A stretch of DNA of 64,000 nt, taken from Ulva prolifera. Taxonomy: Eukaryota > Chlorophyta > Ulvophyceae > Ulvales > Ulvaceae. Both the position numbers and the translations under genes were made by a program. Shown here piece after piece: positions 19,130 through 32,800 of the stretch (positions are counted from its first letter, which is position 1; every line of letters begins with the position of its first letter). The stretch is taken from NCBI GenBank assembly GCA_023078555.1, contig CM041197.1:6593810-6657809 (forward strand), given 5' to 3'. The notes beneath the pieces were generated by a model that saw nothing but the letters and a program-made list of their open reading frames with translations, had not been told where the DNA came from and made no database searches.

Positions 19130-22100
19130 CCGGCTTCCCTGTCACCTAGTAGTTGAAAAGTTCACAGGCGCTGTATATGGCATGCATTTACTCAGCGAGA
19201 AGAGAATTCGACACATTGGATCAGAGCACTACTCTAGAAAACACTTATCACAAGACATAGGTGTGTGTGACCTTTGCGCACGTCCGTTAAGAGCAACATG
19301 CTTCCCTGTCACCTAAAAGTTGAAAAGTTCACAGGTGCTGAACATGTAATGTATTGGCTCATCGAGAAAATATTTTCCACACGTCGAAGTTGAGTGCTTT
19401 ACTACAACACACTCTACACATGACATAGGTGTGTGTGACCTTTGCGCACGTCCTTTAAAGCACAACCGGCTTCCCTGTCACCTAGTAGTTAAAAAAGTTC
19501 ACAGGTGCTGAATATGTAATGTATTGGCTCATCGAGAAAATATTTTCCACACGTCGACGTTGAGTGCTTTACTACAACACACTCTACACATGACATAGGT
19601 GTGTGTGACCTTTGCGCACGTCCGTTAAAGCGCAACCGGCTTCCCTGTCACCTAGTAGTTGAAAAGTTCACAGGTGCTGAATATGTAATGTATTGGCTCA
19701 TCAAGAAAAGATTTTCCACACGTCGAAGTTGAGTGCTTTACTAAAACACTCTCTTCACATGACATAGGTGTGTTTGACCTTTGCGCACGTCCGTTAAAGC
19801 GCAACCGCCTTCCCTGTCACCTAAAAGTTTAAAAGTTCGCAGGTGCTGAATATGTAATGTATTGGCTCATCGATAAAAGATTTTCCACACGTCGAAGTTG
19901 AGTGCTTTACTACAACATACTCTACACATGACATAGGTGTATGTGACCTTTGCGCACGTCCGTTAAAGCGCAACCGCCTTCCCTGTCACCTAAAAGTTTA
20001 AAAGTTCACAGGTGCTGAATATGTAATGTATTGGCTCATCGAGAAAAGATTTTCCACACGTCGAAGTTGAGTGCTTTACTACAACACACTCTACACATGA
20101 CATAGGTGTGTGTGACCTTTGCGCACGTCCGTTAAAGCGCAACCGACTTCCCTGTCACCTAAAAGTTGAAAAGTTCACAGGTGCTGAATATGTAATGTAT
20201 TGGCTCATCGAGAAAAGATTTTCCACACGTCGACGTTGAGTGCTTTACAACAACGCTCTCTTCACATGACATAGGTGTGTGTGACCTTTGCGCACGTCCG
20301 TTAAAGCGCAACCGGCTTCCCTGTCACCTAGAAGTTGAAAAGTTCACAGGTGCTGAATATGTAATGTATTGGCTCATCGAGAAAAAGATTTTCCACACGT
20401 CGAAGTTGAGTGCTTTACTACAACACACTCTACACATGACATAGGTGTGTGTGACCTTTGCGCACGTCCGTTAAAGCGCAACCGGCTTCCCGGTCACCTA
20501 AAAGTTTAAAAGTTCGCAGGTGCTGAATATGTAATGTATTGGCTCATCGAGAAAAGATTTTCCACACGTCGAAGTTGAGTGCTTTACTACAACATACTCT
20601 ACACATGACATATGTGTGTGTGACCTTTGCGCACGTCCGTTAAAGCGGAACCGGCTTCCCTGTCACCTAGTAGTTGAAAAGTTCACAGGCGCTGTATATG
20701 GCATGCATTTACTCAGCGAGAAGAGAATTCGACACATTGGATCAGAGCACTACTCTAGAAAACACTTATCACAAGACATAGGTGTGTGTGACCTTTGCGC
20801 ACGTCCGTTAAGAGCAACATGCTTCCCTGTCACCTTGAAGTCGAAAAGTTCACAGGTGCTGAATATGTAATGTATTGGCTCATCGAGAAAAGATTTTCCA
20901 CACGTCGAAGTTGAGTGCTTTACTACAACACACTTAACACAAGCCATAGGCGTGTGTGACCTTTGCGCACGCCCATTGACGAGCAACCGGCTTCCATGTC
21001 ACCTAGTAGTTGAAAAGTTCACAGGCGCTGTATATGGCATGCATTTACTCAGCGAGAAGAGAATTCGACACATTGGATCAGAGCACTACTCTAGAAAACA
21101 CTTATCACAAGACATAGGTGTGTGTGACCTTTGCGCACGTCCGTTAAGAGCAACATGCTTCCCTGTCACCTAAAAGTTGAAAAGTTCACAGGTGCTGAAC
21201 ATGTAATGTATTGGCTCATCGAGAAAATATTTTCCACACGTCGAAGTTGAGTGCTTTACTACAACACACTCTACACATGACATAGGTGTGTGTGACCTTT
21301 GCGCACGTCCTTTAAAGCACAACCGGCTTCCCTGTCACCTAGTAGTTAAAAAAGTTCACAGGTGCTGAATATGTAATGTATTGGCTCATCGAGAAAATAT
21401 TTTCCACACGTCGACGTTGAGTGCTTTACTACAACACACTCTACACATGACATAGGTGTGTGTGACCTTTGCGCACGTCCGTTAAAGCGCAACCGGCTTC
21501 CCTGTCACCTAGTAGTTGAAAAGTTCACAGGTGCTGAATATGTAATGTATTGGCTCATCAAGAAAAGATTTTCCACACGTCGAAGTTGAGTGCTTTACTA
21601 AAACACTCTCTTCACATGACATAGGTGTGTTTGACCTTTGCGCACGTCCGTTAAAGCGCAACCGCCTTCCCTGTCACCTAAAAGTTTAAAAGTTCGCAGG
21701 TGCTGAATATGTAATGTATTGGCTCATCGATAAAAGATTTTCCACACGTCGAAGTTGAGTGCTTTACTACAACATACTCTACACATGACATAGGTGTATG
21801 TGACCTTTGCGCACGTCCGTTAAAGCGCAACCGCCTTCCCTGTCACCTAAAAGTTTAAAAGTTCACAGGTGCTGAATATGTAATGTATTGGCTCATCGAG
21901 AAAAGATTTTCCACACGTCGAAGTTGAGTGCTTTACTACAACACACTCTACACATGACATAGGTGTGTGTGACCTTTGCGCACGTCCGTTAAAGCGCAAC
22001 CGACTTCCCTGTCACCTAAAAGTTGAAAAGTTCACAGGTGCTGAATATGTAATGTATTGGCTCATCGAGAAAAGATTTTCCACACGTCGACGTTGAGTGC

Positions 22101-22237
22101 TTTACAACAACGCTCTCTTCACATGACATAGGTGTGTGTGACCTTTGCGCACGTCCGTTAAAGCGCAACCGGCTTCCCTGTCACCTAGAAGTTGAAAAGT
22201 TCACAGGTGCTGAATATGTAATGTATTGGCTCATCGA
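19130..22237 (+). repeat. 1,857-bp (11-monomer) higher-order repeat in satellite 2
   Basis: Segment 19130-20380 recurs at 20987-22237 with a constant offset of 1,857 bp. Shared private variants include GTCCTTTAAAGCACAACC (about 19450/21307), CTACTAAAACACTCTC (about 19740/21597), CATCGATAAAAG (about 19868/21725) and GGTGTATGTGACC (about 19936/21793). The copies part company near 20381, where one has an extra A in the AAAAAG run. Confidence 0.85.
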
Positions 22238-23220
22238 GAAAAGATTTTCCACACGTCGAAGTTGAGTGCTTTACTACAACACACTCTACACATGACATAG
22301 GTGTTTGTGACCTTTGCGCACGTCCGTTAAAGCGCAACCGGCTTCCCTGTTACCTAGAAGTTGAAAAGTTCACAGGTGCTGAATATGTAATGTATTGGCT
22401 CATCGAGAAAATATTTTCCACACGTCGAAGTTGAGTGCTTACTACAACACACTCTACACATGACATAGGTGTGTGTGACCTTTGCGCACGTCCGTTAAAG
22501 CGCAACCGACTTCCCTGTCACCTAAAAGTTAAAAAGTTCACAGGTGCTGAATATGTAATGTATTGGCTCATCGAGAAAAGATTTTCCACACGTCGACGTT
22601 GAGTGCTTTACAACAACGCTCTCTTCACATGACATAGGTGTGTGTGACCTTTGCGCACGTCCGTTAAAGCGCAACCGGCTTCCCTGTCACCTAGAAGTTG
22701 AAAAGTTCACAGGTGCTGAATATGTAATGTATTGGCTCATCGAGAAAAAGATTTTCCACACGTCGAAGTTGAGTGCTTTACTACAACACACTCTACACAT
22801 GACATAGGTGTGTGTGACCTTTGCGCACGTCCGTTAAAGCGCAACCGGCTTCCCTGTCACCTAGTAGTTGAAAAGTTCACAGGTGCTGAATATGTAATGT
22901 ATTGGCTCATCGAGAAAAGATTTTCCACACGTCGAAGTTGAGTGCTTTACTACAACACTCTCTTCACATGACATAGGTGTGTGTGACCTTTGCGCACGTC
23001 CGTTAAAGCGCAACCGGCTTCCCTATCACCTAGTAGTCGAAAAGTTCACAGGTGCTGAATATGTAATGTATTGGCTCATCGAGAAAAGATTTTCCACACG
23101 TCGAAGATGAGTGCTTTACTACAACATTCTCATCACATGACATAGGTGTGTGTGACCTTTGCGCACGTCCGTTGACGAGCAACCGGCTTCCCTGTCACCT
23201 AGTAGTTGAAAAGTTCACAG

Positions 23221-23314
23221 GCGCTGTATATGGCATGCATTTACTCAGCGAGAAGAGAATTCGACACATTGGATCAGAGCACTACTGTCACCTTGAAGTT
23301 GAAAAGTTCACAGG
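23221..23314 (+). repeat. Truncated class-B monomer, copy 1
   Basis: A B core is cut after GAGCACTACT and joined directly to GTCACCTTGAAGTTG at 23286/23287. Compared with intact B monomers (for example 16527-16607), 74 bp are missing, including the conserved ACATAGGTGTGTGTGACC box. Confidence 0.85.
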
Positions 23315-24494
23315 TGATGAATATGTAATGTATTGGCTCATCGAGAAAAGATTTTCCACACGTCGAAGTTGAGTGCTTTACTACAACACTCTCTTCACAT
23401 GACATAGGTGTGTGTGACCTTTGCGCACGTCCGTTAAAGCGCAACCGGCTTCCCTGTCACCTTGAAGTTGAAAAGTTCACAGGTGCTGAATATGTAATGT
23501 ATTGGCTCATCGAGAAAAGATTTTCCACACGTCGAAGTTGAGTGCTTTACTACAACACACTCTACACATGACATAGGTGTGTGTGACCTTTGCGCACGTC
23601 CGTTAAAGCGCAACCGGCTTCCCGGTCACCTAAAAGTTTAAAAGTTCGCAGGTGCTGAATATGTAATGTATTGGCTCATCGAGAAAAGATTTTCCACACG
23701 TCGAAGATGAGTGCTTTACTACAACATACTCTACACATGACATAGGTGTGTGTGACCTTTGCGCACATCCGTTAAAGCACAACCGGCTTCCCTGTCACCT
23801 AGTAGTTAAAAAGTTCACAGGTGCTGAATATGTAATGTATTGGCTCATCGAGAAAATATTTTCCACACGTCGACGTTGAGTGCTTTACTACAACACACTC
23901 TACACATGACATAGGTGTGTGTGACCTTTGCGCACGTCCGTTAAAGCGCAACCGGCTTCCCTGTCACCAAGTAGTTGAAAAGTTCACAGGTGCTGAATAT
24001 GTAATGTATTGGCTCATCAAGAAAAGATTTTCCACACGTCGAAGTTGAGTGCTTTACTAAAACACTCTCTTCACATGACATAGGTGTGTGTGACCTTTGC
24101 GCACGTCCGTTAAAGCGGAACCGGCTTCCCTGTCACCTAGTAGTTGAAAAGTTCACAGGCGCTGTATATGGCATGCATTTACTCAGCGAGAAGAGAATTC
24201 GACACATTGGATCAGAGCACTACTCTAGAAAACACTTATCACAAGACATAGGTGTGTGTGACCTTTGCGCACGTCCGTTAAGAGCAACATGCTTCCCTGT
24301 CACCTTGAAGTCGAAAAGTTCACAGGTGCTGAATATGTAATGTATTGGCTCATCGAGAAAAGATTTTCCACACGTCGAAGTTGAGTGCTTTACTACAACA
24401 CACTTAACACAAGCCATAGGCGTGTGTGACCTTTGCGCACGTCCATTGACGAGCAACCGGCTTCCATGTCACCTAGTAGTTGAAAAGTTCACAG

Positions 24495-24588
24495 GCGCTG
24501 TATATGGCATGCATTTACTCAGCGAGAAGAGAATTCGACACATTGGATCAGAGCACTACTGTCACCTTGAAGTTGAAAAGTTCACAGG
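24495..24588 (+). repeat. Truncated class-B monomer, copy 2
   Basis: The same 74-bp deletion as at 23286, with junction at 24560/24561 and an identical breakpoint, so it descends from the same deletion event by block duplication. Confidence 0.85.
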
Positions 24589-26275
24589 TGATGAATATGT
24601 AATGTATTGGCTCATCGAGAAAAGATTTTCCACACGTCGAAGTTGAGTGCTTTACTACAACACTCTCTTCACATGACATAGGTGTGTGTGACCTTTGCGC
24701 ACGTCCGTTAAAGCGCAACCGGCTTCCCTGTCACCTTGAAGTTGAAAAGTTCACAGGTGCTGAATATGTAATGTATTGGCTCATCGAGAAAAGATTTTCC
24801 ACACGTCGAAGTTGAGTGCTTTACTACAACACACTCTACACATGACATAGGTGTGTGTGACCTTTGCGCACGTCCGTTAAAGCGCAACCGGCTTCCCGGT
24901 CACCTAAAAGTTTAAAAGTTCGCAGGTGCTGAATATGTAATGTATTGGCTCATCGAGAAAAGATTTTCCACACGTCGAAGATGAGTGCTTTACTACAACA
25001 TACTCTACACATGACATAGGTGTGTGTGACCTTTGCGCACATCCGTTAAAGCACAACCGGCTTCCCTGTCACCTAGTAGTTAAAAAGTTCACAGGTGCTG
25101 AATATGTAATGTATTGGCTCATCGAGAAAATATTTTCCACACGTCGACGTTGAGTGCTTTACTACAACACACTCTACACATGACATAGGTGTGTGTGACC
25201 TTTGCGCACGTCCGTTAAAGCGCAACCGGCTTCCCTGTCACCAAGTAGTTGAAAAGTTCACAGGTGCTGAATATGTAATGTATTGGCTCATCAAGAAAAG
25301 ATTTTCCACACGTCGAAGTTGAGTGCTTTACTAAAACACTCTCTTCACATGACATAGGTGTGTTTGACCTTTGCGCACGTCCGTTAAAGCGCAACCGGCT
25401 TCCCTGTCACCTAGTAGTTGAAAAGTTCACAGGTGCTGAATATGTAATGTATTGGCTCATTGAGAAAAGATTTTCCACACGTCGAAGTTGAGTGCTTTAC
25501 TACAACACACTCTACACATGACATAGGTGTGTGTGACCTTTGCGCACGTCCGTTAAAGCGCAACCGGCTTTCCTGTCACCTAGAAGTTGAAAAGTTCACA
25601 GGTGCTGAACATGTAATGTATTGGCTCATCGAGAAAAGATTTTCCACACGTCGAAGTTGAGTGCTTTACTACAACACACTCTACACATGACATAGGTGTG
25701 TGTGACCTTTGCGCACGTCCGTTAAAGCGCAACCGGCTTCCCGGTCACCTAAAAGTTTAAAAGTTCGCAGGTGCTGAATATGTAATGTATTGGCTCATCG
25801 AGAAAAGATTTTCCACACGTCGAAGTTGAGTGCTTTACTACAACATACTCTACACATGACATATGTGTGTGTGACCTTTGCGCACGTCCGTTAAAGCGGA
25901 ACCGGCTTCCCTGTCACCTAGTAGTTGAAAAGTTCACAGGCGCTGTATATGGCATGCATTTACTCAGCGAGAAGAGAATTCGACACATTGGATCAGAGCA
26001 CTACTCTAGAAAACACTTATCACAAGACATAGGTGTGTGTGACCTTTGCGCACGTCCGTTAAGAGCAACATGCTTCCCTGTCACCTTGAAGTCGAAAAGT
26101 TCACAGGTGCTGAATATGTAATGTATTGGCTCATCGAGAAAAGATTTTCCACACGTCGAAGTTGAGTGCTTTACTACAACATTCTCATCACATGACATAG
26201 GTGTGTGTGACCTTTGCGCACGTCCGTTGACGAGCAACCGGCTTCCCTGTCACCTAGTAGTTGAAAAGTTCACAG

Positions 26276-26369
26276 GCGCTGTATATGGCATGCATTTACT
26301 CAGCGAGAAGAGAATTCGACACATTGGATCAGAGCACTACTGTCACCTTGAAGTTGAAAAGTTCACAGG
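26276..26369 (+). repeat. Truncated class-B monomer, copy 3
   Basis: The same 74-bp deletion with junction at 26341/26342, lying 1,781 bp after the previous copy. Confidence 0.85.
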
Positions 26370-29300
26370 TGATGAATATGTAATGTATTGGCTCATCGAG
26401 AAAAGATTTTCCACACGTCGAAGTTGAGTGCTTTACTACAACACTCTCTTCACATGACATAGGTGTGTGTGACCTTTGCGCACGTCCGTTAAAGCGCAAC
26501 CGGCTTCCCTGTCACCTTGAAGTTGAAAAGTTCACAGGTGCTGAATATGTAATGTATTGGCTCATCGAGAAAAGATTTTCCACACGTCGAAGTTGAGTGC
26601 TTTACTACAACACACTCTACACATGACATAGGTGTGTGTGACCTTTGCGCACGTCCGTTAAAGCGCAACCGGCTTCCCGGTCACCTAAAAGTTTAAAAGT
26701 TCGCAGGTGCTGAATATGTAATGTATTGGCTCATCGAGAAAAGATTTTCCACACGTCGAAGATGAGTGCTTTACTACAACATACTCTACACATGACATAG
26801 GTGTGTGTGACCTTTGCGCACATCCGTTAAAGCACAACCGGCTTCCCTGTCACCTAGTAGTTAAAAAGTTCACAGGTGCTGAATATGTAATGTATTGGCT
26901 CATCGAGAAAATATTTTCCACACGTCGACGTTGAGTGCTTTACTACAACACACTCTACACATGACATAGGTGTGTGTGACCTTTGCGCACGTCCGTTAAA
27001 GCGCAACCGGCTTCCCTGTCACCAAGTAGTTGAAAAGTTCACAGGTGCTGAATATGTAATGTATTGGCTCATCAAGAAAAGATTTTCCACACGTCGAAGT
27101 TGAGTGCTTTACTAAAACACTCTCTTCACATGACATAGGTGTGTTTGACCTTTGCGCACGTCCGTTAAAGCGCAACCGGCTTCCCTGTCACCTAGTAGTT
27201 GAAAAGTTCACAGGTGCTGAATATGTAATGTATTGGCTCATTGAGAAAAGATTTTCCACACGTCGAAGTTGAGTGCTTTACTACAACACACTCTACACAT
27301 GACATAGGTGTGTTTGACCTTTGCGCACGTCCGTTAAAGCGCAACCGGCTTCCCTGTCACCTAAAAGTTTAAAAGTTCGCAGGTGCTGAATATGTAATGT
27401 ATTGGCTCATCGAGAAAAGATTTTCCACACGTCGAAGTTGAGTGCATTACTACAACATACTCTACACATGACATATGTGTGTGTGACCTTTGCGCACGTC
27501 CGTTAAAGCGGAACCGGCTTCCCTGTCACCTAGTAGTTGAAAAATTCACAGGTGCTGAATATGTAATGTATTGGCTCATCGAGAAAAGATTTTCCACACG
27601 TCGACGTTGAGTGCTTTACTACAACGCTCTCTTCACATGACATAGGTGTGTGTGACCTTTGCGCACGTCCGTTAAAGCGCAACCGGCTTTCCTGTCACCT
27701 AGAAGTTGAAAAGTTCACAGGTGCTGAACATGTAATGTATTGGCTCATCGAGAAAAGATTTTCCACACGTCGAAGTTGAGTGCTTTACTACAACACACTT
27801 AACACAAGCCATAGGCGTGTGTGACCTTTGCGCACGTCCATTGACGAGCAACCGGCTTCCATGTCACCTAGTAGTTGAAAAGTTCACAGGCGCTGTATAT
27901 GGCATGCATTTACTCAGCGAGAAGAGAATTCGACACATTGGATCAGAGCACTACTCTAGAAAACACTTATCACAAGACATAGGTGTGTGTGACCTTTGCG
28001 CACGTTCGTTAAGAGCAACATGCTTCCCCGTCACCTTGAAGTCGAAAAGTTCACAGGTGATGAATATGTAATGTATTGGCTCATCTAGAAAGGTTTTTCC
28101 ACACGTTGAAGTTGATTGCTTTACTACAACACACTCTACACATGACATAGGTGTGTGGGACCTTTGCGCACGTCCGTTAAAGCGCAACCGGCTTCCCTGT
28201 CACCTAAAAGTTGAAAAGTTCACAGGTGCTGAATATGTAATGTATTGGCTCATCGAGAAAAGATTTTCCACACGTCGAAGTTGAGTGCATTACTACAACA
28301 TACTCTACACATGACATATGTGTGTGTGACCTTTGCGCACGTCCGTTAAAGCGGAACCGGCTTCCCTGTCACCTAGTAGTTGAAAAGTTCACAGGTGCTG
28401 AATATGTAATGTATTGGCTCATCGAGAAAAGATTTTCCACACGTCGAAGTTGAGTGCTTTACTACAACACACTCTACACATGACATAGGTGTGTGTGACC
28501 TTTGCGCACGTCCGTTAAAGCGCAACCGGCTTCCCTGTCACCTAAAAGTTAAAAAGTTCACAGGTGCTGAATATGTAATGTATTGGCTCATCGAGAAAAG
28601 ATTTTCCACACGTCGACGTTGAGTGCTTTACTACAACGCTCTCTTCACATGACATAGGTGTGTGTGACCTTTGCGCACGTCCGTTAAAGCGCAACCGGCT
28701 TTCCTGTCACCTAGAAGTTGAAAAGTTCACAGGTGCTGAACATGTAATGTATTGGCTCATCGAGAAAAGATTTTCCACACGTCGAAGTTGAGTGCTTTAC
28801 TACAACACACTCTACACATGACATAGGTGTGTGTGACCTTTGCGCACGTCCGTTAAAGCGCAACCGGCTTCCCGGTCACCTAAAAGTTTAAAAGTTCGCA
28901 GGTGCTGAATATGTAATGTATTGGCTCATCGAGAAAAGATTTTCCACACGTCGAAGTTGAGTGCTTTACTACAACATACTCTACACATGACATATGTGTG
29001 TGTGACCTTTGCGCACGTCCGTTAAAGCGGAACCGGCTTCCCTGTCACCTAGTAGTTGAAAAGTTCACAGGCGCTGTATATGGCATGCATTTACTCAGCG
29101 AGAAGAGAATTCGACACATTGGATCAGAGCACTACTCTAGAAAACACTTATCACAAGACATAGGTGTGTGTGACCTTTGCGCACGTCCGTTAAGAGCAAC
29201 ATGCTTCCCTGTCACCTTGAAGTCGAAAAGTTCACAGGTGCTGAATATGTAATGTATTGGCTCATCGAGAAAAGATTTTCCACACGTCGAAGTTGAGTGC

Positions 29301-29742
29301 TTTACTAAAACACACTTAACACAAGCCATAGGCGTGTGTGACCTTTGCGCACGTCCATTGACGAGCAACCGGCTTCCATGTCACCTAGTAGTTGAAAAGT
29401 TCACAGGCGCTGTATATGGCATGCATTTACTCAGCGAGAAGAGAATTCGACACATTGGATCAGAGCACTACTCTAGAAAACAATTATCACAAGACATAGG
29501 TGTGTGTGACCTTTGCGCACGTCCGTTAAGAGCAACATGCTTCCCTGTCACCTTGAAGTCGAAAAGTTCACAGGTGCTGAATATGTAATGTATTGGCTCA
29601 TCGAGAAAAGATTTTCCACACGTCGAAGATGAGTGCTTTACTACAACATTCTCATCACATGACATAGGTGTGTGTGACCTTTGCGCACGTCCGTTGACGA
29701 GCAACCGGCTTCCCTGTCACCTAGTAGTTGAAAAGTTCACAG

Positions 29743-29836
29743 GCGCTGTATATGGCATGCATTTACTCAGCGAGAAGAGAATTCGACACATTGGATCAGA
29801 GCACTACTGTCACCTTGAAGTTGAAAAGTTCACAGG
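29743..29836 (+). repeat. Truncated class-B monomer, copy 4
   Basis: The same 74-bp deletion with junction at 29808/29809. It is the last copy seen in the window. Confidence 0.85.
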
Positions 29837-32800
29837 TGATGAATATGTAATGTATTGGCTCATCGAGAAAAGATTTTCCACACGTCGAAGTTGAGTGCTT
29901 TACTACAACACTCTCTTCACATGACATAGGTGTGTGTGACCTTTGCGCACGTCCGTTAAAGCGCAACCGGCTTCCCTGTCACCTTGAAGTTGAAAAGTTC
30001 ACAGGTGCTGAATATGTAATGTATTGGCTCATCGAGAAAAGATTTTCCACACGTCGAAGTTGAGTGCTTTACTACAACACACTCTACACATGACATAGGT
30101 GTGTGTGACCTTTGCGCATGTCCGTTAAAGCGCAACCGGCTTCCCGGTCACCTAAAAGTTTAAAAGTTCGCAGGTGCTGAATATGTAATGTATTGGCTCA
30201 TCGAGAAAAGATTTTCCACACGTCGAAGATGAGTGCTTTACTACAACATACTCTACACATGACATAGGTGTGTGTGACCTTTGCGCACATCCGTTAAAGC
30301 ACAACCGGCTTCCCTGTCACCTAGTAGTTAAAAAGTTCACAGGTGCTGAATATGTAATGTATTGGCTCATCGAGAAAATATTTTCCACACGTCGACGTTG
30401 AGTGCTTTACTACAACACACTCTACACATGACATAGGTGTGTGTGACCTTTGCGCACGTCCGTTAAAGCGCAACCGGCTTCCCTGTCACCAAGTAGTTGA
30501 AAAGTTCACAGGTGCTGAATATGTAATGTATTGGCTCATCAAGAAAAGATTTTCCACACGTCGAAGTTGAGTGCTTTACTAAAACACTCTCTTCACATGA
30601 CATAGGTGTGTTTGACCTTTGCGCACGTCCGTTAAAGCGCAACCGGCTTCCCTGTCACCTAGTAGTTGAAAAGTTCACAGGTGCTGAATATGTAATGTAT
30701 TGGCTCATTGAGAAAAGATTTTCCACACGTCGAAGTTGAGTGCTTTACTACAACACACTCTACACATGACATAAGTGTGTTTGACCTTTGCGCACGTCCG
30801 TTAAAGCGCAACCGGCTTCCCTGTCACCTAAAAGTTTAAAAGTTCGCAGGTGCTGAATATGTAATGTATTGGCTCATCGAGAAAAGATTTTCCACACGTC
30901 GAAGTTGAGTGCATTACTACAACATACTCTACACATGACATATGTGTGTGTGACCTTTGCGCACGTCCGTTAAAGCGGAACCGGCTTCCCTGTCACCTAG
31001 TAGTTGAAAAATTCACAGGTGCTGAATATGTAATGTATTGGCTCATCGAGAAAAGATTTTCCACACGTCGAAGTTGAGTGCTTTACTACAACACACTCTA
31101 CACATGACATAGGTGTGTGTGACCTTTGCGCACGTCCGTTAAAGCGCAACCGGCTTCCCTGTCACCTAAAAGTTAAAAAATTCACAGGTGCTGAATATGT
31201 AATGTATTGGCTCATCGAGAAAAGATTTTCCACACGTCGACGTTGAGTGCTTTACTACAACGCTCTCTTCACATGACATAGGTGTGTGTGACCTTTGCGC
31301 ACGTCCGTTAAAGCGCAACCGGCTTTCCTGTCACCTAGAAGTTGAAAAGTTCACAGGTGCTGAACATGTAATGTATTGGCTCATCGAGAAAAGATTTTCC
31401 ACACGTCGAAGTTGAGTGCTTTACTACAACACACTCTACACATGACATAGGTGTGTGTGACCTTTGCGCACGTCCGTTAAAGCGCAACCGGCTTCCCGGT
31501 CACCTAAAAGTTTAAAAGTTCGCAGGTGCTGAATATGTAATGTATTGGCTCATCGAGAAAAGATTTTCCACACGTCGAAGTTGAGTGCTTTACTACAACA
31601 TACTCTACACATGACATATGTGTGTGTGACCTTTGCGCACGTCCGTTAAAGCGGAACCGGCTTCCCTGTCACCTAGTAGTTGAAAAGTTCACAGGCGCTG
31701 TATATGGCATGCATTTACTCAGCGAGAAGAGAATTCGACACATTGGATCAGAGCACTACTCTAGAAAACACTTATCACAAGACATAGGTGTGTGTGACCT
31801 TTGCGCACGTCCGTTAAGAGCAACATGCTTCCCTGTCACCTTGAAGTCGAAAAGTTCACAGGTGCTGAATATGTAATGTATTGGCTCATCGAGAAAAGAT
31901 TTTCCACACGTCGAAGTTGAGTGCTTTACTACAACACACTTAACACAAGCCATAGGCGTGTGTGACCTTTGCGCACGTCCATTGACGAGCAACCGGCTTC
32001 CATGTCACCTAGTAGTTGAAAAGTTCACAGGCGCTGTATATGGCATGCATTTACTCAGCGAGAAGAGAATTCGACACATTGGATCAGAGCACTACTCTAG
32101 AAAACACTTATCACAAGACATAGGTGTGTGTGACCTTTGCGCACGTTCGTTAAGAGCAACATGCTTCCCCGTCACCTTGAAGTCGAAAAGTTCACAGGTG
32201 ATGAATATGTAATGTATTGGCTCATCTAGAAAGTTTTTTCCACACGTTGAAGTTGATTGCTTTACTACAACACACTCTACACATGACATAGGTGTGTGGG
32301 ACCTTTGCGCACGTCCGTTAAAGCGCAACCGGCTTCCCTGTCACCTAAAAGTTGAAAAGTTCACAGGTGCTGAACATGTAATGTATTGGCTCATCGAGAA
32401 AAGATTTTCCACACGTCGAAGTTGAGTGCTTTACTACAACACACTCTACACATGACATAGGTGTGTGTGACCTTTGCGCACGTCCGTTAAAGCGCAACCG
32501 GCTTCCCTGTCACCTAGTAGTTGAAAAGTTCACAGGTGCTGAATATGTAATGTATTGGCTCATCGAGAAAATATTTTCCACACGTCGAAGTTGAGTGCTT
32601 TACTACAACACACTCTACACATGACATAGGTGTGTGTGACCTTTGCGCACGTCCTTTAAAGCACAACCGGCTTCCCTGTCACCTAGTAGTTAAAAAAGTT
32701 CACAGGTGCTGAATATGTAATGTATTGGCTCATCGAGAAAATATTTTCCACACGTCGACGTTGAGTGCTTTACTACAACACACTCTACACATGACATAGG

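Larger units (their letters stand above)
24440..27291 (+). repeat. 1,781-bp higher-order repeat containing a truncated monomer
   Basis: Segment 24440-25510 recurs at 26221-27291 with an offset of 1,781 bp, which equals ten monomers plus one 94-bp truncated monomer. Markers shared at this offset are the ACTACTGTCACC junction, GCGCACATCCGTTAAAGCAC, CACCAAGTAGTTG and CATTGAGAAAAG (25458/27239). A third copy of the same block lies 3,467 bp further on, about 29647-31010. Confidence 0.85.
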
